Source: Holophagae bacterium
GTDB lineage: Bacteria; Acidobacteriota; Holophagae; Acanthopleuribacterales; Acanthopleuribacteraceae
Direction: 5' to 3'
DNA length: 64,000 bases
NCBI GenBank assembly: GCA_030429565.1
Contig: JAUIFE010000004.1
Coordinates: forward strand, 284,848-348,847
Numbering within the stretch: position 1 is the stretch's first letter; every line of letters starts with the position of its first letter. This document shows, piece by piece, positions 9,636 to 24,370 of this stretch. The notes under the pieces are model-generated. The model saw only the letters and a program-made list of their open reading frames with translations. It was not told the DNA's origin and did no database searches. The translations under genes were made by a program, and so were the position numbers.

Positions 9636-10142
9636 CCGTCTTTCGATGATTACTTACGGAATCTAAGGTAGGGACACTTTGGTGAATCCGGTTTTTCTTT
9701 TAAATTGTGGGCTTTGGAATTCTGATAATTGAATCGTCACACTAAGTAGAATAAACTTGGGTAGGGAAAGGCACGGCACCGGGTTTTTCGGCATAATACC
9801 GCTCTTTAGACCCAAACCAAGCGATTCTTGGCGGCGAAATCACACAAACTATTGGGCTGCAGCCTCTCGTGAAAATGCTCGACGTACTTGCTAATACGCC
9901 TGTGCTTTTCCAGCAGGTTTCGCAACAGCATCTGGGCGATTCCGCCACCCGAATTGCTCAGTTTAAGTTAGATGGTGTGGTTGTTCCGCTAGGGTTAGGT
10001 CTGCTTCGGTTTTTGTCGGTAAAGACCCCGCAAAGCGGCATTATTTATTGGAGGCATACGAAATGGGTGGCCTAGGTCCACATGCTTGAATTATCACTGA
10101 AGCCAAGGTAGATTGGCTTATGTTTTTTACGAGGAGGCGGCG
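9636..10142. other. Gene-poor accessory spacer
   Basis: Contains a minus-strand gene remnant (9806-9970) and, at its right end, the ribosome site GAGGAGG (10131-10137) of the SRPBCC gene. Nothing else is recognisable. Confidence 0.6.
9806..9970 (-). pseudogene. C-terminal remnant of an unidentified gene
   Basis: The minus strand reads protein-like from about 9970 to a TAA at 9806-9808, including GGGIAQMLLRNLLEKHRR and then HFHERLQPNSLCDFAAKNR. The frame is closed by stops upstream and there is no start. A related stretch lies at 3938-4015 on the other strand, so this was a repeated element or gene family. It reads like the end of a helical protein; I cannot name it. Confidence 0.5.
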
Positions 10143-10667
10143 ATGTTGTACTTGTTTGTCTTGCTTTTCCAGTTAGATGTGAAAGAAACGACGGAAACCA
10201 AAGACGGCCTGACTGAGTTACGCCAAGAAGTGGTTGTGACCGCCGATCGCGAAACCCTTTGGCGGCTTTTTACCACCGAGGAAGGTGTGAAAAGTTGGAT
10301 TACCCCGGTGGCTTGGATTGACCTACGTGAGGGCGGCATTATGGAAACAAGTTATGAGGCCGAGGCCAAACGCGGTGATGCCAACAACATCAAGGTAGAG
10401 TTCACCGCGCTTAAGCCTGGCTGGAGCTACACCGCACGCAATATTCAATCGCCTGCCAACACGCCGTTTGGCCCCGTCCTAAAAGAAATTCCCACGACCC
10501 TTATCCTCGAGGAGATGTCGGATGGCAAGGTGAAAGTAGTGATTGTCATGAGCGGGTTTAAGCAGTCTGAGGCGCATCAAAAAGTCCTCGGCTTTTTTAA
10601 ACAGGGTAACAAGTGGTACCTCAACCGGCTCCAGCAACGCTTGAAGCAAGGACCGCTGCCGTTCTAA
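10143..10667 (+). CDS. SRPBCC-fold (AHSA1/START-like) protein
   Basis: 174 aa from ATG 10143, 5 nt after GAGGAGG. After a short hydrophobic N-terminus (MLYLFVLLFQL) comes an AHSA1-type SRPBCC domain: LRQEVVVTADRETLWRLFT, then WITPVAWIDLREGG and a C-terminal amphipathic helix (FFKQGNKWYLNRLQQRL). Such domains bind hydrophobic ligands or, in Aha1, a chaperone; no specific role can be deduced. A decayed copy of the 5' half lies about 720 nt downstream (10850-11100), so the gene was duplicated locally. Confidence is good for the fold, low for function. Confidence 0.75.
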   Translation: MLYLFVLLFQLDVKETTETKDGLTELRQEVVVTADRETLWRLFTTEEGVKSWITPVAWIDLREGGIMETSYEAEAKRGDANNIKVEFTALKPGWSYTARNIQSPANTPFGPVLKEIPTTLILEEMSDGKVKVVIVMSGFKQSEAHQKVLGFFKQGNKWYLNRLQQRLKQGPLPF

Positions 10668-11128
10668 TCGCGCCAACGTGCGCCCCTCTTTAACTCGCGG
10701 AACAACAGCAATAGTCCACCATCGTTAAAATCGAAGAACGCCTTATTAGCGACGTAGCTGTGTCGTTGTGTTTGAAGGACTCTGAGGAGATTATCCTTTA
10801 TAGGCTGCAGCGCGATGGGCCTTGTGCTTGAACGCGTGGAAATACCACGCTAGATTGAGATTTACCAAGGCCAACGTGGCGGCTGTAGTCTATCTGTTTA
10901 TGATGCAATGCCAGAGGGATACGAACGAACGTGAAAACGGATACCAAGGACGGTCCTTTGGATTTGCCTCACGCATTGGTGGTCGATACAGGCCGCAAAA
11001 CGCTTTGGCGGCTTTCAGGTTTTACCGCCATAGCCCCTGTGAAAAGCTAGATGACATCGGTTGTTTGGTTTGACTGAGGCGTGGGTGGCATTTTAGGATG
11101 CTCGCTAATACGATAAAGGATGTAATTT
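10668..11128. other. Gene-poor spacer containing a decayed SRPBCC copy
   Basis: No intact gene. The right half (10850-11100) is a degenerate copy of the 5' part of the 10143 gene; the left half (10668-10850) shows nothing recognisable. Confidence 0.6.
10850..11100 (+). pseudogene. Decayed duplicate of the SRPBCC gene
   Basis: One frame reads VKTDTKDGPLDL, then VVDTGRKTLWRLSGF, then VKS and a stop, matching ETTETKDGLTELRQEVVVTA / DRETLWRLF / GVKSW of the intact gene. The nucleotide match extends upstream through the ribosome-site region (GGCGGC) and downstream into the part encoding PVAWIDLREGG. Frameshifts and stops interrupt it and the 3' half is missing. This shows local duplication followed by decay. 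Confidence 0.7.
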
Positions 11129-11602
11129 ATGTCAGTCTCTTTGTTGTTTTTTTGTTTGTGTTTCGGTGATGTTACTTCCAGAATTTTTACCTATCCTGAT
11201 TGTGAATCAAATGTGTTATCGAAAGGATGTTCCTTCTCCGATATGGTTTGGCCGGGCGATCCGATGCCCGAAGGCCTCTGTAAAGGAACTGCTCGTTTCA
11301 GCTTTTCAGACTCGGATGAGAATTACTATCTGATGTTTTGTTTTCAAGGCATCCGTTATTTCGTTATTAAAGGAATGGAGAATGAAGTCGGACTCCTCTT
11401 AACGGAAGATCCGAAGTTCAAAACGCCTGAGGGCTATTCCATGAAAACGAGGGCGTCAACATTCAAAAAAACTTATGCCATGGTGGAAACGGGCCTCTGC
11501 TGTTGTGAATACAAGGTTTTCCTGCCTTCCGGTTGGGCTGCTCTTTTTGAAGAAAAGGAGGGGGAAATCCGTCTACTCGGATTCGAAAAGAAGCGCCGCT
11601 AG
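11129..11602 (+). CDS. Small secreted protein of unknown function
   Basis: 157 aa from ATG 11129, preceded by AAAGGA. The N-terminus (MSVSLLFFCLCFGDVTS) is a short signal-like segment. The mature part is rich in aromatic residues and Cys, including ETGLCCCEYK near residues 125-134. Low GC like the other genes in this accessory patch. No family recognised. It ends just before a terminator shared with the convergent amylopullulanase gene. Confidence 0.6.
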   Translation: MSVSLLFFCLCFGDVTSRIFTYPDCESNVLSKGCSFSDMVWPGDPMPEGLCKGTARFSFSDSDENYYLMFCFQGIRYFVIKGMENEVGLLLTEDPKFKTPEGYSMKTRASTFKKTYAMVETGLCCCEYKVFLPSGWAALFEEKEGEIRLLGFEKKRR

Positions 11603-11623
11603 TAAATCGTTCAAATTGAAAAG

Positions 11624-11661
11624 GGAGGGCCGAGTACCCATGGGTTCTCGGCCCTCCTTTT
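11624..11661. terminator. Bidirectional intrinsic terminator
   Basis: An 11-bp stem, GGAGGGCCGAG / CTCGGCCCTCC, with a 12-nt loop. TTTT follows on the plus strand (for the 11129 gene) and TTTTC on the minus strand (for the amylopullulanase ending at 11681). It lies between the two convergent stops. Confidence 0.85.
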
Positions 11662-11680
11662 GGTTTAGGGGCGTGACGGT

Positions 11681-18454
<6,774 letters not shown>

Positions 18455-18766
18455 GTAGCAATCTCCTTGAATACGAGCAAATCGCGAGCGAAGCCAAAGG
18501 GGCACGTGCGATGAAGAAAAATGGAGTTGCCAGCAAAACGAACGGTTGAGCGCAAACAAATGGGTGACGCCATAAAACCGGCCGCGTGATGTCACGAAAT
18601 AAAAATAAAAGGGAAAGCCAGAAGCCTGTTCGTGGTTTTGGTCGTGACTGAAAAAAATTAAACAGCAAGGCAGCAGAGGGGACAAGCTTTTTTTTGAAAG
18701 GCCGACAAGAAAGGTTGACGCGAGGTGTTAGAAAGTGTAGATTTGACACTTAGTGGAGGTGTCCTT
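18455..18766. other. Divergent intergenic region between amylopullulanase and pncB
   Basis: Contains the ribosome site of the minus-strand enzyme next to 18454 and a sigma70-like promoter for pncB at 18715-18743. No clear operator palindrome was found. Confidence 0.6.
18715..18743 (+). promoter_or_regulatory. Predicted sigma70-type promoter of pncB
   Basis: TTGACG (18715-18720), a 17-nt spacer, then TAGATT (18738-18743). A start point near 18750 would leave a leader of about 17 nt that still contains GGAGG at 18755-18759. Confidence 0.5.
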
Positions 18767-20218
18767 ATGATCTCATCCGTTTCCCCCCTTTATACCGATC
18801 TTTATCAGCTCACCATGGCCGCCGGTTACTTCGCCCGCAACGCCCATGAGGCGCCTGCCGTCTTTCACCTTTTTTTTAGGAAACATCCTTTTGGCGGCCG
18901 TTTCGCTGTTCTCGCCGGTATTCAAGACGTGGTGCAATTTTTAAACGACTGCCATTTTTCCTCTGAAGAACTCGCCTATTTGGGGTCCCTGCGTCGCGCC
19001 GACGGCCAAGCCCTTTTCCCGCCTGATTTTTTGCATTACCTGAACCGCATGCAGTGGTCGATTGATATCGATGCGCCACCCGAAGGCTCCTTTGTCTTTG
19101 CCTTGGCACCGATCTTACGTGTTCGCGGCCCGTTGTTGCAGGTGCAATTACTCGAAACAGTTTTGCTTAATTTAATTAATTTCAATACTTTAATCGCCAC
19201 CAAGGCCGCCCGTATTTGTGGTGCCGCCGGCGGTGATCCCGTCCTCGAGTTTGGCTTGCGGCGCGCCCAGGGATTAAACGGCGGGCTGAGCGCCGGACGC
19301 GCGGCTTATATCGGTGGTTGTGCCGGCACGTCCAACGTCGCCGCCGGTTTGGCCTACGGCATTCCGGTCAAGGGCACGCACGCCCACAGTTGGGTGATGT
19401 CGTTTGAAAGCGAGCAAGCGGCCTTCGAAGCATATGCCGACACGTATCCGGCCGATTCGGTGTTGCTGGTGGATACCTACGATACCTTGGCCGGGGTGCG
19501 TCACGCGGTTACGGTCGCGCGTAAACTGGCGGCCGGCGGTCACCAACTTTTGGGAATCCGGCTGGATTCCGGCGACTTAACCGCTTTGTCGCGCGGTGCT
19601 CGCGCCATCCTGGACGAAGCCGGCCTGCAGCAGGTCAAAATTGTCGCCAGCAACGACCTCGACGAATACGCCATTCGCGATTTAAAAACGGCGGGTGCGG
19701 CAATTGACATGTGGGGTGTCGGCACGAAATTGGTGACGGCTTACGATCAGCCGGCATTGGGTGGAGTGTACAAGTTGGCCGGTTTGCAGTTGCCAGGTCA
19801 AGCGTGGCGCGACACTTTGAAACTGTCAAACCAGGCGATCAAAACCTCGATCCCCGGAGCCCAAGCTGTGCGCCGCTGTTACCGCGACGGGGTTGCGGTC
19901 GGTGATGTCATTTACCACCAGGAACTGGGTTGTGATCTAAGTGCCGCTCGGCGTTCGCTAAGCGGCGAAATGCTGGCGCCGCTTAACCCCGACCACAGCC
20001 GTGATTTGCTTGAGCCGTTGTTCCGCAAGGGCCGTTTCGTGGGCGAGACGCCGACGATTCACGAGGTTCGTGATTTTGCCGCCGCCCAGCGCGCTCAGTT
20101 TGCGCCCGAAGTTACCGCGCTCGACGCCTCCGTCGCCTATAGCGTGGCACTTGAAGATCAGCTCGGTACCTACCGCACCCGGCTCCAACGGGAATTGCAG
20201 CAAGCCGCCGGCGCTTAA
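18767..20218 (+). CDS. pncB: Nicotinate phosphoribosyltransferase
   Basis: 483 aa, joining nicotinate and PRPP to nicotinate mononucleotide in NAD salvage. ATG 18767 is chosen because GGAGG lies 7 nt upstream; the frame is open 14 codons further. Family motifs: TDLYQLTMAAGYF at the N-terminus, EFGLRRAQG, GGCAGTSNV, GTHAHSWVMS, IRLDSGDL and ASNDLDEY, with GVGTKLVTA for phosphate binding. Length fits the bacterial type. It runs in the same direction as the MoeB gene 97 nt downstream. A nadR gene near the end of the window belongs to the same pathway area. Confidence 0.93.
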   Translation: MISSVSPLYTDLYQLTMAAGYFARNAHEAPAVFHLFFRKHPFGGRFAVLAGIQDVVQFLNDCHFSSEELAYLGSLRRADGQALFPPDFLHYLNRMQWSIDIDAPPEGSFVFALAPILRVRGPLLQVQLLETVLLNLINFNTLIATKAARICGAAGGDPVLEFGLRRAQGLNGGLSAGRAAYIGGCAGTSNVAAGLAYGIPVKGTHAHSWVMSFESEQAAFEAYADTYPADSVLLVDTYDTLAGVRHAVTVARKLAAGGHQLLGIRLDSGDLTALSRGARAILDEAGLQQVKIVASNDLDEYAIRDLKTAGAAIDMWGVGTKLVTAYDQPALGGVYKLAGLQLPGQAWRDTLKLSNQAIKTSIPGAQAVRRCYRDGVAVGDVIYHQELGCDLSAARRSLSGEMLAPLNPDHSRDLLEPLFRKGRFVGETPTIHEVRDFAAAQRAQFAPEVTALDASVAYSVALEDQLGTYRTRLQRELQQAAGA

Positions 20219-20315
20219 TCACCGCGATACCTTCCCGCGACAACTTCGGTTATGATGGCGCCAAATACGTCGCGCAACTTCTGCTGAAAGTTGCCGGTGC
20301 AGCAAGGCGGCCGCA

Positions 20316-21449
20316 ATGAGTATCCTCACTAATGACGAAATCCTGCGTTACAGCCGGCATTTAAAGCTGCCGACCTTCGGTATTGAAGCCCAGCGCAAGC
20401 TCAAGCAGAGTAAAGTCTTGCTCATTGGCGCGGGTGGTTTGGGTTGTCCTATCGGCTTGTATTTGGCCGCCGCCGGTGTCGGATCCCTGGTCTTGGTCGA
20501 CGACGATGTGGTCGAAGTGCACAATCTGCAGCGGCAGGTGGCGCACAACACCGCCGCCGCCGGGACCGCCAAGGTTGGCAGCCTGAAACAACGTTTGCAG
20601 GAACTCAACCCGCACGTGGAGATTAGCACCCACGATCGTCGCCTCGATGCCGAGTGGGCGATGGACGTTGTCGTCGATTGTGACTTGGTAATCGACGGAA
20701 CTGATAACTTTGCGACCCGGTACTTGACCGCCGACGCCTGTTACCTCGCCAAAAAGCCGTTAGTCTATGGGGCGATTTACCAATTCGAAGGTCAGGTCAG
20801 CCTGTTCGACCCAACCGGGGCGGGTGGCTGTTATCGCTGCTTATTCCCGGAACCGCCGGCGCCTGGCCAAGCGCCGTCCTGCGACGAGGCCGGTGTGCTC
20901 GGCGTGTTACCCGGCACGATTGGTTTAATGATGGCCAACGAAGCCATCAAACATCTGTGTAAGGTTGGCGATACCTTGGCCGGTTACCTACTCATGTACG
21001 ACGCACTGACACCGTCCATGCGTCGCCTCAAACTGAGTCGCGATTCGGCTTGCAAGTTGTGTGGCGACCAGCCGAGCATTACCCGTGCCGAGGCACCGGT
21101 TGTTGTCTGCGCGGTGCCCGTTCCCGAAGCACCGGTACCCGAGGTTTCGGTCCAGGAAGCGCAGGCCGCTATGGCTGAAGGGGCGCGCTTCGTCGATGTG
21201 CGCGGCCCGCACGAGTACGCCATTTGCCACGTTGGCGGTGCGACCTTGCTGCCTCTGCCAAGCCTTGACGCCGACAGCGTGGCCGCGCTGCAACGCGATC
21301 AGCCGTTGGTGGTTTACTGCCACAAAGGCGTCCGCAGCCGCAAGGCGACGGCGCGTTTACAGGCCTTGGGATTTGAAAAGGTCGTCAGCATGCGCGGCGG
21401 GATCGATGCTTGGGCGAACGAAATCGAGCCGACGATGGCGCGTTACTAA
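20316..21449 (+). CDS. moeB: MoeB/ThiF-type adenylyltransferase with C-terminal rhodanese domain
   Basis: 377 aa. It activates the C-terminal Gly-Gly of a ubiquitin-like sulfur carrier (MoaD, ThiS or CysO type) by adenylylation, and the rhodanese part can supply sulfur. Residues 1-~245 are the E1-like domain: RYSRHLKLPTFG, nucleotide loop GAGGLGCPIG, DGTDNFATRYL, and zinc-binding CYRC and CKLC pairs. Residues ~280-377 form a rhodanese with catalytic Cys in VVYCHKGVRSR. This two-domain layout is that of MoeZ/MOCS3-like enzymes. No molybdopterin or thiamine genes are nearby, so the partner is unknown. The stop overlaps that of the convergent NUDIX gene by 4 nt. Confidence 0.9.
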   Translation: MSILTNDEILRYSRHLKLPTFGIEAQRKLKQSKVLLIGAGGLGCPIGLYLAAAGVGSLVLVDDDVVEVHNLQRQVAHNTAAAGTAKVGSLKQRLQELNPHVEISTHDRRLDAEWAMDVVVDCDLVIDGTDNFATRYLTADACYLAKKPLVYGAIYQFEGQVSLFDPTGAGGCYRCLFPEPPAPGQAPSCDEAGVLGVLPGTIGLMMANEAIKHLCKVGDTLAGYLLMYDALTPSMRRLKLSRDSACKLCGDQPSITRAEAPVVVCAVPVPEAPVPEVSVQEAQAAMAEGARFVDVRGPHEYAICHVGGATLLPLPSLDADSVAALQRDQPLVVYCHKGVRSRKATARLQALGFEKVVSMRGGIDAWANEIEPTMARY

Positions 21450-21976
21450 CGGGGCAGTTTAGCGGCGAAATACAGGCCGCTGTAGACTTTGGGATCAATG
21501 GCAATTCCCGCCGCCGCTTGTTTTTCCAGCCAAGCGTCCACCTGATCAAGCGCGATAATGTGAACGGTGATGTCCTCGCTCTCATCGCCGCCGCCTGCTT
21601 CGACCCGGGACAAACCGGTGGCGCCGAAGAGGGTGATCCATTCGCTGATCATACCCGCGCTGGGCGGTCCTTCGCCGAGGCGTTTCCAGTGCCGAGCTTC
21701 AAAGCCGGTTTCTTCCAAGAGCTCGCGTTTGGCGGCGGTTTCAAAGGCTTCGTCCTCTTGACCGGGAATGTCGCCAATCAAGCCGGCGGGCAATTCGATG
21801 ACCCGTGCGCCAACCGGTGGGCGGAACTGCTCGACTAAAACAATTTCGTCGGCGTCGGTGCGCGCCACAATCACGCAAATGCCGGTCGTATTTTTGCGTT
21901 GGGCAAACTCCCAACGGCCTTGGCGCACCAAACGCACAAATTTGCCTTCCGCCAGGATTTCGGTCGTCTCGTTCAA
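21446..21976 (-). CDS. NUDIX hydrolase, ADP-ribose pyrophosphatase-like
   Basis: 176 aa from TTG 21976, 6 nt after GGAGG. It carries the Nudix core EAFETAAKRELLEETGFEA (the E-x7-REL-x-EE-x-G part is complete), preceded by PAGLIGDIPG. The glycine that normally begins the box is two residues further away than the consensus spacing. VVEQFRPPVGARVIELPAGL before the box is typical of ADP-ribose/nucleoside-diphosphate-sugar pyrophosphatases. With pncB nearby, a role in clearing ADP-ribose is plausible but unproven. Tail-to-tail with moeB. Confidence 0.85.
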   Translation of the reverse strand: MNETTEILAEGKFVRLVRQGRWEFAQRKNTTGICVIVARTDADEIVLVEQFRPPVGARVIELPAGLIGDIPGQEDEAFETAAKRELLEETGFEARHWKRLGEGPPSAGMISEWITLFGATGLSRVEAGGGDESEDITVHIIALDQVDAWLEKQAAAGIAIDPKVYSGLYFAAKLPR

Positions 21977-22300
21977 AGGCCGCCTCCATTGTTCAGGTGA
22001 TTTATTGCCTGTATGTTACCAGATTTTCAGGTCGGTTGGGGACACAAGCCGAGTGGGGGATTAGACGCGCCCGCGGTGCCAATCGAGAAAAGGAAAACCA
22101 CCCTGTTCGACCCATTTCTGAAGGCTTGGAAATGAGACGCGCAAATGGCTGGATCGGCGGCCTTAGTCAGCATGGCCCGTCCTTAAAGCCTGGCGTACAA
22201 AGATGGTCTTTGGGCGGGGAAAATGCCGCCTGCCAAGGCCGGCTGACCCATCGGCCGTGATTGCCGAGCTGCGCGTGCATTTCCTCGATAAGGATACCGG
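21977..22300. other. Intergenic region
   Basis: 324 nt between the start of the NUDIX gene and the stop of the HExxH gene. I see no gene, no clear terminator and no repeat. Confidence 0.5.
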
Positions 22301-23929
22301 CTAGAGACTGCGTCGCGTCGGCACGATCAAACAAACCTCAAGCAAAGACAGCAGTTGCTCGTCGTCCAAGCCCAATTGCGCTTGCGAGCAAGGGCCTTGT
22401 TGCAGTTTGCGCAGGGCTTTGGCTAAGGGTGGATCGCATTCCGACAACAGTACCTGGCCGCCGGCATCGCGCCGCACCGCCAGCAGTGTCGGCGGCAGAC
22501 CGGCCGGCAAATCGAACTCGGTCAAACCCAGTTGTTTTTTGACGGTGCCGGAAACGTCAATCAGGCGCGCGTCGGGTGCAATTTGATAGGCATCGACGCC
22601 GGTATCGAGGCCGGCGAGTGAAATGACCGCGGCATCAGCAGCGGGTGCGTGACTGCACAGGGCTTCGACGGCGGCCAAGTCGGCGTGTTCGTGATTTTGT
22701 GCCGCCAGCCAAGTGGCAAAACGACGGCCAAGCGGTTGCCGTTGCGGTTGTTCCTGTTGGGCAAAGGCGCGCGCGGTCTCACGCAAATGGTGCGGCCCCT
22801 GTTCCTCAATTAGTGCACAAGTGTTGGGGCAAGCCGATTGCAAGCCTTCACTAATCTGATCCAGGTCGAAACCAAATCCCTTGGGTAACGCATAGCCGAC
22901 ACCGAAGAACTGATCGGGATCAGGCAGGTAAAATTCATCGTGAAGTTCGATGTAGCGGTCGACCGTCGCGGTCAAGCCGGCCTCGTCGGGATGGGCTGCC
23001 AAATGCCAGGCCGCTTGTTGCAGTTGTTCAGCCGTATCGCCCTCGCAATCCTCGGCCAGTTCCAATAATCGCCAACCGATATCTTGGCTTTGCCAGAGTG
23101 AACCTGTGGCCCGCCAGGGCTTTGGTGTCTCGCCGCCGACCAATGCCGCCGAGACCTCGGCAATGCGGTCGATGAGGCCCTGTAGCGAATGGTGGTGGCC
23201 GCAATCGGCAGGGAAGAAGGCTTCGATGTAGCGTGCAAACATCGGGCTGTCGAGGCGGCGTCGTTGTGCGGCCGCGTAAGCAAGGCCGTCGCTACACAGG
23301 TCGAGTCCGGCCCAAGGTCGTGCGATTGGACGACCCTGTTCGATCGTGGCCGTTACCGCTTCCAGTTCGTGTTGAATAAATTGTTGACCGTCTTCAAACC
23401 AGCGCGCGTCGGTGGCACGCACCGCCCGTGGACCTTGGGCGGCGGCCGTTTCGCAGGCCGCACAGAATTTTCCAAACAGCGGCCCGCCGTGTTGATGATC
23501 GCCACAGCGGTTGAGGCGATATTCGTCGAAAAAGTAAAACAAGGCGACGGGTAGTAGTTCGCTGAGGCGGGCGGCGGTGGCGTGAAAAAGCGGACTCGCG
23601 TCGGGTTTCCAGGCGAAGCCGACCAGACCGTGGCACAACTCATGGGCCGTCCATTTGGCGCGGTGATTGGGATGGAAACTACCGAGCATGAGGTCGTTGC
23701 GAAAACTGCTGTATTTGTTCTCGGGTAAGATCCCGGCCTGCCATTCGCGGTCGCCCTCTAAATCGGGGCGGTTTTCGGGCAGCCAGTGTTGTGGCGCCGG
23801 TAAAACGCGACGGTATTCGTAATGAGCTAAAAATAAATGGGAAGCGGCGGCGGCACGACCGACAACGGTTGCGGCCGGCCCACGGGCCAGTTCAAAATCG
23901 GGTGCGCCGGGTACAGCAAATTCAGTCAC
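22301..23929 (-). CDS. Unknown protein with HExxH motif
   Basis: About 542 aa from GTG 23929, which has TTGGAG 8 nt upstream. An HELCH motif (residues 96-100) in KWTAHELCHGLVGFAW is flanked by several conserved-looking His, Cys and Trp residues (for example RCGDHQHGG and FCAACE), so a metal site is likely. The C-terminal ~100 residues (LDVSGTVKK-like segment, then LRKLQQGPCSQAQLGLDDEQ, SLLEVCLIVP) resemble a winged-helix or PqqD-like tail seen in peptide-modifying proteins. There is no signal peptide, so it should be cytoplasmic. It could be a metalloprotease or a peptide-modifying enzyme; no precursor peptide is visible nearby. Function unassigned. Confidence 0.7.
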   Translation of the reverse strand: MTEFAVPGAPDFELARGPAATVVGRAAAASHLFLAHYEYRRVLPAPQHWLPENRPDLEGDREWQAGILPENKYSSFRNDLMLGSFHPNHRAKWTAHELCHGLVGFAWKPDASPLFHATAARLSELLPVALFYFFDEYRLNRCGDHQHGGPLFGKFCAACETAAAQGPRAVRATDARWFEDGQQFIQHELEAVTATIEQGRPIARPWAGLDLCSDGLAYAAAQRRRLDSPMFARYIEAFFPADCGHHHSLQGLIDRIAEVSAALVGGETPKPWRATGSLWQSQDIGWRLLELAEDCEGDTAEQLQQAAWHLAAHPDEAGLTATVDRYIELHDEFYLPDPDQFFGVGYALPKGFGFDLDQISEGLQSACPNTCALIEEQGPHHLRETARAFAQQEQPQRQPLGRRFATWLAAQNHEHADLAAVEALCSHAPAADAAVISLAGLDTGVDAYQIAPDARLIDVSGTVKKQLGLTEFDLPAGLPPTLLAVRRDAGGQVLLSECDPPLAKALRKLQQGPCSQAQLGLDDEQLLSLLEVCLIVPTRRSL

Positions 23930-24370
23930 GAAACCAACTCCAAGGCAGGGTTTTTCAGGCGGCAACGGCAGCGGTTGCTACGTCGCCCAACTTAGCACGT
24001 CCTTCTGGATTGTGGGGGCGGTTCCTTGGTGTGAAGATTGTGGTGACGGGTCTCGGTGATATCCGCGTGTGGCGTGCGGGTAATTAGGTTCAATTTTACA
24101 CGTGCGGATAATCTTACATGATTCAACGGTTGTTGCCTTTTTTCAGCTATTTTCGCATTGATTTGTCGCCAAACACCACGCGGTAAATGTTTTGATAAAG
24201 GTGGTGGACAATCCTGGCCAAGCCCGCATTGGGTGCGGTAGGTTGTCGTTGGTGTGTCGGTTGCCGCGTTTTTTCCGTCGATCGATGTGACTCAGGTTTT
24301 TGCCGCTTTGCGTCGATCGTTTCGGTGTTCACGGCCTGCTTTTTTGAATGGAACCAGGATAGGAGCAATC
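23930..24370. other. Divergent intergenic region
   Basis: 441 nt between the HExxH gene and the thioesterase gene. A ribosome site AGGAG just before 24371 is the only signal I can place. A 73-codon minus-strand frame here has no ribosome site and looks accidental. Confidence 0.5.

Noticed and set aside
18455-18685. 77-codon in-frame extension of the amylopullulanase
   Set aside because: ATG 18454 has AAGGAG at proper spacing and opens a standard signal peptide; the extension would bury it.
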